From Salirhabdus salicampi (GTDB lineage: Bacteria > Bacillota > Bacilli > Bacillales > Alkalibacillaceae): a stretch of 64,000 bases of DNA. The stretch spans positions 744,001 through 808,000 of the forward strand of contig NZ_JANBWE010000001.1 in the NCBI RefSeq assembly GCF_024259515.1. Direction: 5' to 3'. Under the pieces are notes generated by a model. It was not told the DNA's origin and did not search any database. It saw only the letters and a program-made list of their open reading frames with translations. Position numbers and translations under genes: made by a program. Numbering within the stretch: the stretch's first letter is position 1; every line of letters starts with the position of its first letter. Below are positions 17,628-27,184 of this stretch, in pieces.

Positions 17628-20006
17628 ATGAATGTACAACGTTATGAACTGATTCCTAACGACGATGGATATACAATTAATGTTTACATAGATGAAACAA
17701 TTTTTCTCCATGAATTTTCCAGTGAATTCGAAAAAATAAGAGAGCCATCAGCAACAAAGCGAATTGTACAATCGATAAAAGAAAAATATAAGCGGCTTAA
17801 GATCACGAAAGTTAATATTCTCGTTGGTACAATGCTGTTAACGACGGTTCCGATTGGAGATTCGGAACTGTCAGCTCATAGTGTTGATTTCAATATGTCC
17901 TATTTATTTGTTGGTGGAACGACAGATTTTATTCGAAATGTAGATCAAACGAATAACTCATTAAATGTAGTATCTCCAAGTTATTTCGATTTGCATGAAG
18001 ACGGTTCGCTAAAATTGTCATGGCAAGTAGATCGCACTTTCGTTGACGAAATGCATACACGTGGTATGAAAGTTGTCCCCTTTTTATCGAATCATTGGGA
18101 CCGATCTATCGGGCGGGCGGCCCTTGAAAATCGTGAACAATTATCTAATGAAATCGCCAATGCTATTGAACAGTACAATTTGGATGGTGTAAACGTTGAT
18201 ATTGAGAATGTTACGGATATTGATCGTGATGCCTATACCGATTTAGTTCGGCTTCTTCGGGAAAAAATTCCTGCACATAAGGAAGTGTCCGTAGCGGTAG
18301 CTGCAAATCCTAAAGGATGGGATAAGGGATGGCATGGGTCATATGATTATCATGCATTAAGTAAGTATGCTGATTACTTAATGATTATGGCTTACGATGA
18401 AAGCTATCCCGGAAGCCCGGAAGGGCCTGTTGCGAGTTATGCATTTGTTGAAAACTCGATTTTATTTGCCTTAAATGAAGGTGTTTCCCCTGAACAAATT
18501 GTACTCGGTGTTCCTTTCTATGGCCGTTATTGGAAGGAAGGGGCAACATCTGGTGGATCGGGAATTTCTAATTATCGAGTACAGCAAATGGTAGATCAAT
18601 ACGAAACAACACTATCTTATGATGAGGGCTACCAATCACCGAAAGCGGTTGTCACGATTAAAGATGAGGACCCACCATTTTCTTTTGCAGGAAGAACATT
18701 GGGTCCGGGAACCTATCATATTTGGTATGAAAATGACCGCTCCATTAAAGCAAAGATGGATTTAGTCCACAAATATGAATTAAAAGGAACTGGAAGTTGG
18801 AGTCTTGAACAAGCGACTACTTCTATATGGGATCATTATAAAGAGTGGGCTATGACGCATTCGGAAGTAGAAAACGAGGGGCGTAAATATTCGATGACGA
18901 CGTCCAATGTTAATTTAAGAAGCTATGCTTCGACAAGTGCAGATATTGTGAAAACATTACCGACTGGTACATCAGTCAAAATTACTGGTCAGACAATAAC
19001 AAATGGAAATTACACTTGGTTACCGGTCATTACATCAACAGGGGATAAAGGGTATGTAGCTAGCGCGTATTTAAGAAGCATTGGTACTACAAACCTTGAA
19101 GGAAGTGATCGGTATGAAACAAGTGTGGCCATATCAAAAACAGGATGGGAAACTGGTTCAAAAACCGTGATTCTGGGTAGAGGCGATGTACCCGTTGATG
19201 CCCTTGCAGGGAGCGTGTTAGCCAAAAAGTATAATGCCCCTTTATTATTAACGAAAACAAATGGGCTTCCAGTGGTTATTCAAGAGGAATTGAGACGATT
19301 AAATCCTGACACAGTTTATCTTCTGGGGGGAAGTGGCGCCATTTCCTCACAAGTAGAAGAAGAATTGAAAAGAAGTGGAATAACTACGAAAAGAATAGCC
19401 GGCGGAAATCGGCATGAAACTTCAGTCAAAATTGCAGCGGCGGTGAATGCTAGTCATAACCAAGTTTTTATTACGACTAGCAATGAACATTCCCCGGATG
19501 CTTTGTCTATTGCATCTTATGCGGGTATGGAACAAATCCCGATTATATTGACCGATACTAAACAATTATCTTCAGATGCCATTCAATATTTACAGGAAAA
19601 CGGGATTACTAAGGTTACAATCATTGGGGGAAATGGTGCTGTATCCGCCAATGTTGAATCCCAAGTTAAGCAAATAGGTATTACAGACATTGAGCGGATT
19701 GCGGGTTCAAACCGATATGAAACGAGTATTGCGATTGCAAAACGGTATACGTCACAATTTGATAAAAGTGAAGTCTTTTTCGCTAGCGGGATAAGCTTTA
19801 TCGATGCTCTTCCTGGATCACCTCTAGCCGCTCACGCCAATCGACCGATCGTACTTGTGGATCGTAAAGAGCAATTACCCGAAGTATTGGCCACTTGGTT
19901 AGAACAAGACATAACAATAGAACCGAAATTAGTATTTTTAGGTGGAAATGGACCGATTCCAGAACATGTACGACTGAACATTATGATGAAAGCATTAAAC
20001 AAATAA
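17628..20006 (+). CDS. GH18 glycoside hydrolase with SH3b and three CWB2 cell-wall anchors
   Basis: 792 residues from the ATG at 17628 (GAGAGGGTGGG upstream). The first ~60 residues are soluble, followed by a hydrophobic segment (about 62-78) that may act as signal or anchor. The GH18 barrel follows (about 85-400) with the DGVNVDIE motif: Asp186, Asp191 and catalytic Glu193. This branch (YaaH/SleL-like) cleaves N-acetylglucosaminyl bonds of peptidoglycan or cortex. A bacterial SH3b lies at ~420-480, then three CWB2 repeats (about 490-792), each opening with a xxRYETS motif. The CWB2 set nearly matches that of the next gene, 24 bases downstream. Confidence 0.9.
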   Translation: MNVQRYELIPNDDGYTINVYIDETIFLHEFSSEFEKIREPSATKRIVQSIKEKYKRLKITKVNILVGTMLLTTVPIGDSELSAHSVDFNMSYLFVGGTTDFIRNVDQTNNSLNVVSPSYFDLHEDGSLKLSWQVDRTFVDEMHTRGMKVVPFLSNHWDRSIGRAALENREQLSNEIANAIEQYNLDGVNVDIENVTDIDRDAYTDLVRLLREKIPAHKEVSVAVAANPKGWDKGWHGSYDYHALSKYADYLMIMAYDESYPGSPEGPVASYAFVENSILFALNEGVSPEQIVLGVPFYGRYWKEGATSGGSGISNYRVQQMVDQYETTLSYDEGYQSPKAVVTIKDEDPPFSFAGRTLGPGTYHIWYENDRSIKAKMDLVHKYELKGTGSWSLEQATTSIWDHYKEWAMTHSEVENEGRKYSMTTSNVNLRSYASTSADIVKTLPTGTSVKITGQTITNGNYTWLPVITSTGDKGYVASAYLRSIGTTNLEGSDRYETSVAISKTGWETGSKTVILGRGDVPVDALAGSVLAKKYNAPLLLTKTNGLPVVIQEELRRLNPDTVYLLGGSGAISSQVEEELKRSGITTKRIAGGNRHETSVKIAAAVNASHNQVFITTSNEHSPDALSIASYAGMEQIPIILTDTKQLSSDAIQYLQENGITKVTIIGGNGAVSANVESQVKQIGITDIERIAGSNRYETSIAIAKRYTSQFDKSEVFFASGISFIDALPGSPLAAHANRPIVLVDRKEQLPEVLATWLEQDITIEPKLVFLGGNGPIPEHVRLNIMMKALNK

Positions 20007-20030
20007 TAGGCATTGAAAATAGGTGATAAT

Positions 20031-22289
20031 GTGAAAAAATATCTATTTGTCGTTGGAATATGTGTCGTAACATTTATAAGTGCATGTCAAAAGAGCGACC
20101 AATTCGGAGATTTATCAAAATCAGATGTGTTAAATATTGTAGAAAAAGAAGCTGAAGTAGAACAATGGATACAAGAGCGGGTGCAGGTTGGCAAGAGGGA
20201 AGGATATTTACGAACGAGCAGCAGTGATGAGGCCGAAGGTGAAATATTTGAACAAACCATTGTCGAAGAAGGAGAAGATTATGCTGTCTACTATCGTTCC
20301 AGTATTGAAGAAGATGCTTCCAGTTCATTAAAAGTTACGGTAAATGGCAATAATGAACAAATCTCCGTTGTTGAAGGTAAGATGGTCAATATTTTATTTG
20401 AAGGAGACGTTGACCGTCAATTAATTGAGGAATTGGATGGAACAATTGTAAACGAGGCGGAATCGATTTCGATGGTAACAGCAATTGTGCCAGAAGAAAA
20501 TATTAGACAATTAGAGCATGAAGAACAAGTGCAAGATGTAGAAGAGGATATGATTGTTAAAATTAAAGAACAACAAATTGATTGGGGAATTACCAGAATT
20601 AATGGGCCCTTAGCATGGCGATCAAATTTTACCGGAAAAGGGGTTAAAGTAGCTGTAGTAGATACAGGTATTGCCCCTCATGAAGATTTAGTGATTAGTG
20701 GAGGAAAGTCTTTTGTAGGATATACCGATTCCCATGTTGACGATAACGGCCATGGTACTCATGTAGCTGGTATTATCGGTGCGAAGAATAACAACACTGG
20801 AATAGTTGGCGTTGCCCCAGATTCGCTATTGTATAGTGTGAAAGTGTTAGACGAAAGTGGGAATGGCTATTTATCCAATTTGGTTTCTGGTATTGATTGG
20901 GCAATCACAAATAAAATGGATATTATTAATTTAAGTGTAGGAACGGACTTTGGAGCAAGCTCTTTGAAGGCAGCAGTTGATAAAGCTTACAATAATGGAA
21001 TCATACTAGTTGCGGCTGCAGGAAATGACGGAGCAGGAAACGGGGATACAGTGGATTATCCGGCTCGATACGATTCAGTTATAGCTGTTAGTGCGACAAA
21101 TACAGATAATAATATTGCAAGTTTCTCCTCCATTGGGAATACAGTTGAAGTGGCAGCTCCAGGAAGTCGGATATTAAGTACCCATTTAAATAACACCTAT
21201 CAAACATCTAGTGGAACATCGATGGCTTCACCATTTGTCGCTGGTCATCTGGCACTCATTAAAGAGGCAAATCTAAGTTTAACCGTTCAACAAATGCGCA
21301 AAATTGTTCAACAAAATGTTCATGATTTAGGAAGTGGAGGGCGAGATGACCTTTTTGGATATGGGTTGATTCAAACTTCCTATGGCATCAACTTATATGG
21401 GACTAATCGCTACGAAACAAGTGTACGAGTTTCTAAATTTGGTTGGCCTGATAGGGCAGATACGATCGTTTTAGGTAGAGGTGATATTCCAGTTGATGCT
21501 CTAACAGGCAGTGTGTTAGCAAGGCAGCAAAATGCTCCATTGCTATTAACCAAACGGGATGAACTACCAAGTAGCATTCGTAACGAGATTGCCAGGATCA
21601 ATCCAAGTACTGTTTATTTGCTAGGGGGAGAAGGAGCCATTTCGGCTTCAATTGCTGATCACTTAAGGGAAAATGGTTATGAAGTAATTCGAGTTGCAGG
21701 AACAAGTCGTTATGAAACTTCAGTGCGTATTGCTGAACAGGTGCCTCAAGGTACTTCTGTTATCATCGCTACTGGAAACGCAACATCACCAGACGCACTA
21801 TCAATTGCTCCGTATGCCGGAATGAATCAAATACCGATTTTATTTTCAAGTCCTAACGGTTTAACGACTGAAGTACTTACATTTATCAATGAACGAAAAC
21901 CTCTTGAAGCATTCATTATTGGTGGTGAAGGGGCCGTTCCGAGCATCGTTGAAGAGCAACTACGTAATGCTGGTGTATTAACCATTGAACGAATTGCAGG
22001 GACGAACCGATACGAAACGAGTTTGGCAATTGCTAATCGTTTTCAAGATGAATATAATAATCAAGATATTTATTTTTCAAGTGGTAAAAGTTTTATTGAT
22101 GCTCTGCCTGGGTCACCAATTGCTGCAATAAATAATGCACCACTATTGTTAGTAGACCACCAAGTAGGAGCGATGGGGGAGATCAATACATGGGTAAATA
22201 ATAGAAATGCCAATAGAGCACAATTATCCTTTCTAGGCGGTTACGGTGTGCTCCCGATTGAAGTTCGTGCACTATTACAGAACAAATAA
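20031..22289 (+). CDS. Subtilisin-like (S8) serine protease, lipoprotein-type, with three CWB2 repeats
   Basis: 752 residues from the GTG at 20031, preceded by AGGTGATAAT; an in-frame TTG at 20013 has no ribosome binding site. The signal sequence ends in FISAC, a lipobox. A propeptide/I9-like region follows, then the protease domain with the triad Asp211 (VVDTGIA), His241 (NGHGTHVAG) and Ser397 (GTSMASPF). Three CWB2 repeats make up the C-terminal ~300 residues. Together with the GH18 gene it forms a wall-anchored hydrolase pair, probably one operon ending at the terminator at 22291. Confidence 0.93.
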   Translation: MKKYLFVVGICVVTFISACQKSDQFGDLSKSDVLNIVEKEAEVEQWIQERVQVGKREGYLRTSSSDEAEGEIFEQTIVEEGEDYAVYYRSSIEEDASSSLKVTVNGNNEQISVVEGKMVNILFEGDVDRQLIEELDGTIVNEAESISMVTAIVPEENIRQLEHEEQVQDVEEDMIVKIKEQQIDWGITRINGPLAWRSNFTGKGVKVAVVDTGIAPHEDLVISGGKSFVGYTDSHVDDNGHGTHVAGIIGAKNNNTGIVGVAPDSLLYSVKVLDESGNGYLSNLVSGIDWAITNKMDIINLSVGTDFGASSLKAAVDKAYNNGIILVAAAGNDGAGNGDTVDYPARYDSVIAVSATNTDNNIASFSSIGNTVEVAAPGSRILSTHLNNTYQTSSGTSMASPFVAGHLALIKEANLSLTVQQMRKIVQQNVHDLGSGGRDDLFGYGLIQTSYGINLYGTNRYETSVRVSKFGWPDRADTIVLGRGDIPVDALTGSVLARQQNAPLLLTKRDELPSSIRNEIARINPSTVYLLGGEGAISASIADHLRENGYEVIRVAGTSRYETSVRIAEQVPQGTSVIIATGNATSPDALSIAPYAGMNQIPILFSSPNGLTTEVLTFINERKPLEAFIIGGEGAVPSIVEEQLRNAGVLTIERIAGTNRYETSLAIANRFQDEYNNQDIYFSSGKSFIDALPGSPIAAINNAPLLLVDHQVGAMGEINTWVNNRNANRAQLSFLGGYGVLPIEVRALLQNK

Positions 22290-22290
22290 A

Positions 22291-22325
22291 AAAAGCCCGA
22301 AACAGTTTTGTTTCGGGCTTTCTTT
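22291..22325 (+). terminator. Terminator of the GH18-protease operon
   Basis: A 12-bp stem AAAGCCCGAAAC with GTTTCGGGCTTT and a six-base loop, followed by a short T-rich tail. It starts right after the stop. Confidence 0.9.
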
Positions 22326-22413
22326 ATAGTTCATCATGTTCGATTTGACGTAACACTTGAACAAATGGTTCATACGGTTGAGCACCGACTACTCGATATA
22401 TAATCAGAAAAGA
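22324..22413 (-). pseudogene. Possible C-terminal remnant of a DsbA/FrnE-type protein
   Basis: On the minus strand one frame reads VVGAQPYEPFVQVLRQIEH and then stops near 22324. The GAQPYExFxQVL pattern is what I know from the C-terminus of DsbA-like FrnE oxidoreductases. Only ~29 residues can be read, with no start or thioredoxin motif, so it would be a relic. The match is short and could be chance. Confidence 0.35.
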
Positions 22414-22448
22414 TTTTAAATTGAAAGTACATCGAATCCCCCTATGCA

Positions 22449-23021
22449 TTAATCTTTGTTTTGTAAAATGTCATGATCTACATAACGTTCACTATTTAAC
22501 TCACTAATAATATTGACGGCAACTTTAGCACCGTGTCCAGCCGTAATGATTGTGTGGACACTTTCACCTGCAACAGTTCCAGCAGCCCAAACATTTTTTT
22601 TGTTCGTTTTTCCTTGTTGATCGACTTTAATGTTTTTCGCCACTCGCGGTTCTTGTGCATCAACAATCTTTAGACCTAAGCTTTCTCCTAGTGCTACTGA
22701 TAGGCCTGTAGCTAATAAAATATGTTTTGCTTCGTATTCATGCTTCCCCATTTTCACAATATAGTGATGACCTTCATGGCTGATGGACTCTACTTCATCT
22801 GTCTTTAGCTCGGCACCTAATGCTTTCGCTTGTTGCATACCAGTTTCTAATAGTTCAGGACCATCAATCTCTTTAATACCGTAATGATTTTTAATCCATG
22901 CTTTTTTAGTTATGCTTTTCCCATGGTCGACGAGTAATGTCTTTTTGCCTGCTTTTGCAAGAAAAATGGCAGCACTTGCTCCTGATGGACCTGCACCAAT
23001 CACTGCTACATCATAAATCAT
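22449..23021 (-). CDS. Short FAD-dependent oxidoreductase (thioredoxin-reductase-like)
   Basis: 190 residues, about 60% of TrxB length. The Rossmann motif VAVIGAGPSGASAA opens the protein, the ILLATGL strand lies in the middle, and AAGTVAGESVHTIITAGHGAKVA is the FAD-ribityl segment at the end. The NADPH-binding insert and the CxxC redox motif of true thioredoxin reductases are absent. This compact form occurs in many Bacilli; the electron partner is unknown. The ribosome binding site AAAGGAGTG precedes the ATG. It is divergent from the MFS gene. Confidence 0.83.
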   Translation of the reverse strand: MIYDVAVIGAGPSGASAAIFLAKAGKKTLLVDHGKSITKKAWIKNHYGIKEIDGPELLETGMQQAKALGAELKTDEVESISHEGHHYIVKMGKHEYEAKHILLATGLSVALGESLGLKIVDAQEPRVAKNIKVDQQGKTNKKNVWAAGTVAGESVHTIITAGHGAKVAVNIISELNSERYVDHDILQNKD

Positions 23022-23097
23022 TTCGTAACACTCCTTTAGAATTATGAATAATGAAAGACATATTAATTGAAAGTAATCGTCATAAACGATAAAGTAT

Positions 23098-23114
23098 ATT
23101 TCGATAATCGAAAT
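23098..23114. promoter_or_regulatory. Candidate operator palindrome upstream of the MFS gene
   Basis: ATTTCGATAATCGAAAT is an almost perfect 17-bp palindrome about 25 bases before the MFS start codon and ~75 bases from the divergent oxidoreductase start. It fits a repressor site for an efflux pump; no regulator gene is adjacent. Confidence 0.45.
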
Positions 23115-23139
23115 TTTTACTTCCTAGGGGGAAACACGT

Positions 23140-24525
23140 ATGAGTGAAACACCAAGTAACCATGATAATGAAATATATATAGAAAATCCAAAAGGTCTTA
23201 TTGTTGCCCTTTGCATGGTACTTATGTTTTCCGTTATGAACGGTACTATGTTTAATATTGCAATCCCAGATATCGCAAATGCTTTCGACTTAATGCCCTC
23301 TGAAGTTAGTTGGGTTATGACGGGATATATTATGATTTATGCAATTGGTGCTCTAACCTATGGAAAGCTTGCAGATTTTTACCCGTTTAAAACGTTAATT
23401 ACATTCGGTTTATCAGTGTTTTTCATTGGTTCGTTGTTCGGATTTTTTGCCCAGTCCTATGCGATGGTTTTAGTGGCTCGTGTCATACAAGCGGTGGGTG
23501 CGTCTATGTTACCTGCACTTGTTTTTTTAGCGCCCATTCGTTATTTTCCAAAAGAAAGAGGGAAAATACTCGGAATCATATCATCGGTAATGGCGTTTGC
23601 ATCTGGAATTGGACCAATTATTGGTGGATTAATTGCCGGATCCCTCAGCTGGGAATACTTATTTTTAACATCTTCCCTAATTATTATTTCATTACCGTTT
23701 TTACGTAAAAACTTCCCCCATGAAGAGAAAAAAGAGGCAAAGGTAGATTTCATAGGAGCGTTCTTTATTGGTGGGACGGTCTCTACGTTGTTAATAGGCA
23801 TAACGATGGGAATCGGTACAGCCTTTATCGGTACTGTCCTATTGTTATTTTTATTCCTTTGGCGATCTAAAACAGCGGCAAATCCTTTTGTGCCTCCCCA
23901 CTTATTTAAAAATCGAAATTATGTCATAACTGTTATAACGAGCTTCTTTAGTATTTTTTGTTTGTTCGGAATGATGTTTACATTACCGATTATGTTACGT
24001 GATGTTCATGCTTTAACAACAATGGGGATTGGCCTAGTGATGTTCCCAGGCGCAATGAGCGCGGCGTTAATTGGACAAAAAGGTGGCCGGTTAGTAGACG
24101 AAAAAGGGAGTCGTCTTGTTTTAATTGCAACATTAATTTTGTTAAGTGTTGGACTATTGATCATTTCCGTCGTGGCTGGTTTAAGTGTGTTTATTATAAG
24201 TGCATGTATGATTCTTGTTATGATGAACTTTCCACTAGTTCAAGCATCTTCAGCAGATTTACTTGCGAACATTTTACCTAAGGAAGAAACAGGGGTTGGG
24301 ATGGGGGTATTCAATTTAATGAATTTTGTAGCTGGGGCACTAAGTGGTGCTCTTATTGGAAAAGCATTAGATATCCATCGTCCAGAACAATCCATTAATA
24401 TATTGGCTCAAAGTGGAGCTTCCGCTGCTTATAGCGATATTTTCCTCGTGTTAATGGTTATTATCATCGGCTCTATGCTACTTTTCCGAACCGTTTATAC
24501 CAAAAATGAAGCAACCGAACCTTAA
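23140..24525 (+). CDS. MFS transporter of the 14-helix Tet(L)/Tet(K)-like type
   Basis: 461 residues with about 14 hydrophobic segments. Family signs are the early MFNIAIPDIANAF, motif A as YGKLADFYPFKTL, the antiporter motif C-like GIGPIIGGLIAG and the VARVIQAVGASMLPALV helix. Length and motif spacing are those of Tet(L)-type proton antiporters, which in Bacillus can also exchange Na+ or K+. Drug specificity cannot be read from sequence. The ribosome binding site TAGGGGG lies before the ATG. A terminator overlaps the stop codon. Confidence 0.88.
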   Translation: MSETPSNHDNEIYIENPKGLIVALCMVLMFSVMNGTMFNIAIPDIANAFDLMPSEVSWVMTGYIMIYAIGALTYGKLADFYPFKTLITFGLSVFFIGSLFGFFAQSYAMVLVARVIQAVGASMLPALVFLAPIRYFPKERGKILGIISSVMAFASGIGPIIGGLIAGSLSWEYLFLTSSLIIISLPFLRKNFPHEEKKEAKVDFIGAFFIGGTVSTLLIGITMGIGTAFIGTVLLLFLFLWRSKTAANPFVPPHLFKNRNYVITVITSFFSIFCLFGMMFTLPIMLRDVHALTTMGIGLVMFPGAMSAALIGQKGGRLVDEKGSRLVLIATLILLSVGLLIISVVAGLSVFIISACMILVMMNFPLVQASSADLLANILPKEETGVGMGVFNLMNFVAGALSGALIGKALDIHRPEQSINILAQSGASAAYSDIFLVLMVIIIGSMLLFRTVYTKNEATEP

Positions 24526-24541
24526 TAGGTTCGGTTTTTTA
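24513..24541 (+). terminator. Terminator of the MFS gene
   Basis: A 9-bp stem AACCGAACC with GGTTCGGTT, loop TTAATA, then TTTTT; the stop codon lies in the loop. Confidence 0.9.
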
Positions 24542-24663
24542 TTGAAATAATAAGGCTTGAAACCGACATGCACGAATGGAAGATTCGTACTAGAAAATTT
24601 CGTACTCGGATTAAACTTAAGTAGAGGCGTTACGTCTATATTGAACAAAATTTTCTCTCAATG

Positions 24664-24694
24664 TAAAAAAACCGAGTCAGATTAGGACTCGGGT
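24664..24694 (-). terminator. Terminator of cysK
   Basis: Read on the minus strand, a stem ACCCGAGTC with GACTCGGT is followed by seven T, just after the cysK stop. Confidence 0.88.
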
Positions 24695-24700
24695 TTACTG

Positions 24701-25636
24701 TTACTCATCAAACTGAAATAGGTCACCAGATAAATAGCGTTCACCGGTATCTGGTGCAATTGCGATAATAACATCACCTGGTGATTTTCGTTTTGCTACC
24801 TGAATCGCAGCATAACAAGAAGCACCGGCAGAAGCACCAACTAAGATGCCTTCCTCACGTGCAAGTCTTCTCGTGATGTCATAAGCATCTTCATCTTTTA
24901 TTTGAAATATTTCGTCATATACTTCCTGATTTAGAATGTCAGGAATAAAGCCAGGGCTTGTACCCACAAGTTTGTGTTTCCCTGGTTTTCCACCAGATAA
25001 TACTGGTGAACCTGCTGGTTCAGCTACATGTATTGTTAAGTTTGGGAAATGTTTCTTTAACTCTTCTCCTGTCCCTGTTACTGTTCCGCCTGTCCCTGCA
25101 GTCGCAACAAATGCGGAGAGGGGTTTGCCGATTTCATCCATCGCTTCAATGATTTCTCGAGCTGTTGTGTGTCGGTGTGCATCTGCGTTTGCTGTGTTTT
25201 CGAACTGCATTGGCATAAAGCTGTTCGGAATGTCTTTTATTAACTCTTTCGCTTTTTCAATGGCACCTGGCATCTTCTTGTCTGATGGAGTTAACACAAC
25301 TTTTGCACCGTAAGCTTTTAATAAGTTAATCCGCTCTTTTGTTGCACTATCAGGCATAACGATGATGGATTTATATCCACGGGCAGCAGCATTCATAGCT
25401 AATCCGATCCCAGTATTTCCGCTAGTTGGTTCTACAATCGTGGCGCCTGGTTTTAAGTCACCAGATTTTTCTGCTTCTAATAACATGTTAAAGGCTGCCC
25501 TGTCTTTGACACTCCGGCTAGGATTGTACATTTCAAGTTTCAAATAAATATCTGCACCGCCTTCGGGTGCTAACTTTTGTAATTTGACTAGAGGTGTATC
25601 ACCAATTAATTCTGCGATGTTATGGACAACGCGCAT
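24701..25636 (-). CDS. cysK: Cysteine synthase (O-acetylserine sulfhydrylase)
   Basis: 311 residues from the ATG at 25636, chosen because GGAAGG sits ~9 bases upstream; the ATG at 25645 lies against that ribosome binding site. The PLP lysine motif NPSRSVKDRAAFN, the TSGNTGIG substrate loop, the GTGGTVTGTGEELK phosphate loop and GASAGAS are intact. It makes cysteine from O-acetylserine and sulfide. It is followed by its own terminator. A short-chain dehydrogenase gene lies 15 bases upstream on the same strand, so the two may be co-transcribed, though no metabolic link is evident. Confidence 0.94.
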   Translation of the reverse strand: MRVVHNIAELIGDTPLVKLQKLAPEGGADIYLKLEMYNPSRSVKDRAAFNMLLEAEKSGDLKPGATIVEPTSGNTGIGLAMNAAARGYKSIIVMPDSATKERINLLKAYGAKVVLTPSDKKMPGAIEKAKELIKDIPNSFMPMQFENTANADAHRHTTAREIIEAMDEIGKPLSAFVATAGTGGTVTGTGEELKKHFPNLTIHVAEPAGSPVLSGGKPGKHKLVGTSPGFIPDILNQEVYDEIFQIKDEDAYDITRRLAREEGILVGASAGASCYAAIQVAKRKSPGDVIIAIAPDTGERYLSGDLFQFDE

Positions 25637-25651
25637 CGTTATCATCCTTCC

Positions 25652-26401
25652 TTAATGTTCGTAAATCATTTTTCGTGTCATACCCCCGTCAACGACGATA
25701 TCTTCACCATTGACAAAATCATTTTGCACATCAGTTAAGTATAAACAAGATTTTCCGATATCGCTAGGTTTTCCAACCCGTCTAGACGGATGTTGCTCAT
25801 GATCTATATCCCGTAATTTATCATATTGATTCGTTTCTATCCACCCAGGGCTAATAGAGTTTACTCGTATGTAATATGGAGATAAGGACATGGCCAAGCT
25901 ATGTGTAAGGGCGACAATGCCTCCTTTGGTCGCAGCATAAGCTTCTGAATCTTTTTCAGACATATAGGCTCTCGTTGATGCAATATTGACAATTCTGCCT
26001 TTTATCTGCAGATCCTTCCAAATGTGAGCCATTTTTTGAGACCATAAAAATACACTACGTAAATTTGTGTTTATCACATTATCCCATTGTTCAACGGTGA
26101 CATCGAATAGGTTTTGAAAGGCACTGATGCCGGCATTATTGATTAAGATAGTAGGGACGTCAACCTCTCCTAAGATGGAGTGTACTGTCGCCTCAATATC
26201 GTTTGGATTACGAATATCACATTCGTAAAAAAATATCCGATCATGAACTGTACGCAATTCATTCGCCACTTTCATCCCATTCTGTTTATCAATATCGATT
26301 AAAATAACAGTGGCTTGCTTATTTGCATATGTATAGGCAAGGCCTTTACCGATTCCGTTTGCACCACCTGTAATGATGACTGTGTCATTTTCGAAACTCA
26401 A
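25652..26401 (-). CDS. Short-chain dehydrogenase/reductase
   Basis: 249 residues from a TTG at 26401, which has GGGGAG eight bases upstream; the ATG at 26419 has no ribosome binding site. The NAD(P) motif TGGANGIGKG, the NNAG motif (ILINNAGISAF), the catalytic Ser and YxxxK (SEAYAATKGG) and the PGWIETN loop are typical of classical SDRs. The DIDKQ after strand 2 suggests NAD(H) preference. The substrate is unknown. It precedes cysK closely. Confidence 0.88.
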   Translation of the reverse strand: MSFENDTVIITGGANGIGKGLAYTYANKQATVILIDIDKQNGMKVANELRTVHDRIFFYECDIRNPNDIEATVHSILGEVDVPTILINNAGISAFQNLFDVTVEQWDNVINTNLRSVFLWSQKMAHIWKDLQIKGRIVNIASTRAYMSEKDSEAYAATKGGIVALTHSLAMSLSPYYIRVNSISPGWIETNQYDKLRDIDHEQHPSRRVGKPSDIGKSCLYLTDVQNDFVNGEDIVVDGGMTRKMIYEH

Positions 26402-26534
26402 TGAATACACTCCCCGCATTTATAATTACGTATCATTATCATACCCAACTCATAAGGTAGAGACAAATGAAGGACCTTGTCTAAGACGAAGTGACTGTGA
26501 TATATTATTTTGAAAAACTATTGGAGGGATTCCA

Positions 26535-27071
26535 TTGCGGAAGGTTACGTTATTAAACATTTTTGAACATCGCATAACCCAAAAATACTTACGACGATCT
26601 GGAATTAATCATGCTGTGTCCACTGCATATCACGCCTTCCGCCTTGCGGTTGAGAATAGGGTGGAAGTAGATATGGCAACAAAAGCCGCTTTTTTACATG
26701 ATATTGGTCATTATGAGTGGTACCGTGATGGGAAATGGGATTATGATGAATATCGTAAACACGACATTCATGCTATAAAGGGGGCCGAAAGAGCTCATAA
26801 GCTTTTAATTCGATTAGGGGAAAACCGAAAAGTAGCAAAAGAAATTTCTTTGGCCGTCCTACTCCATACGGATTCATATTTACCGTTTTCGGTAGAATCG
26901 TCCCGTACCCCCCTTCAAGAAGTTGTTGCTAAGGCAGATGAAATGGACGAACAGCCTGGGGGACAGCACCATTATAAGCAAATGGATATTGAAGATGCGA
27001 AACATCATATAAAACGGTTGGATGATAAAATTGAACAATACTTAGAAGAAAACGAACGTGTAACAGGGTAA
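26535..27071 (+). CDS. HD-domain phosphohydrolase
   Basis: 178 residues from a TTG start with GGAGGGA six bases upstream. The HD motif AAFLHDIGHYEW lies at ~53-64, with the first His in ISTAYHAFRLA-like helix (AVSTAYHAFR) and later metal ligands in HDIHAIKGAERAH, VLLHTDSY and AKADEMDEQ. The family hydrolyses nucleotides or phosphate esters; the substrate is unassigned. It is transcribed alone and ends with weak hairpin sequence. Confidence 0.85.
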   Translation: MRKVTLLNIFEHRITQKYLRRSGINHAVSTAYHAFRLAVENRVEVDMATKAAFLHDIGHYEWYRDGKWDYDEYRKHDIHAIKGAERAHKLLIRLGENRKVAKEISLAVLLHTDSYLPFSVESSRTPLQEVVAKADEMDEQPGGQHHYKQMDIEDAKHHIKRLDDKIEQYLEENERVTG

Positions 27072-27184
27072 AATGATCATTCATTCTTTTGTTTTTTTCA
27101 AGAGAATGAATTTTTTTATCATGTTTTTTTGAATGGAAGGAAATTACGTTTTATAATGGGGATAAGTAAATGGAGGATGATACG

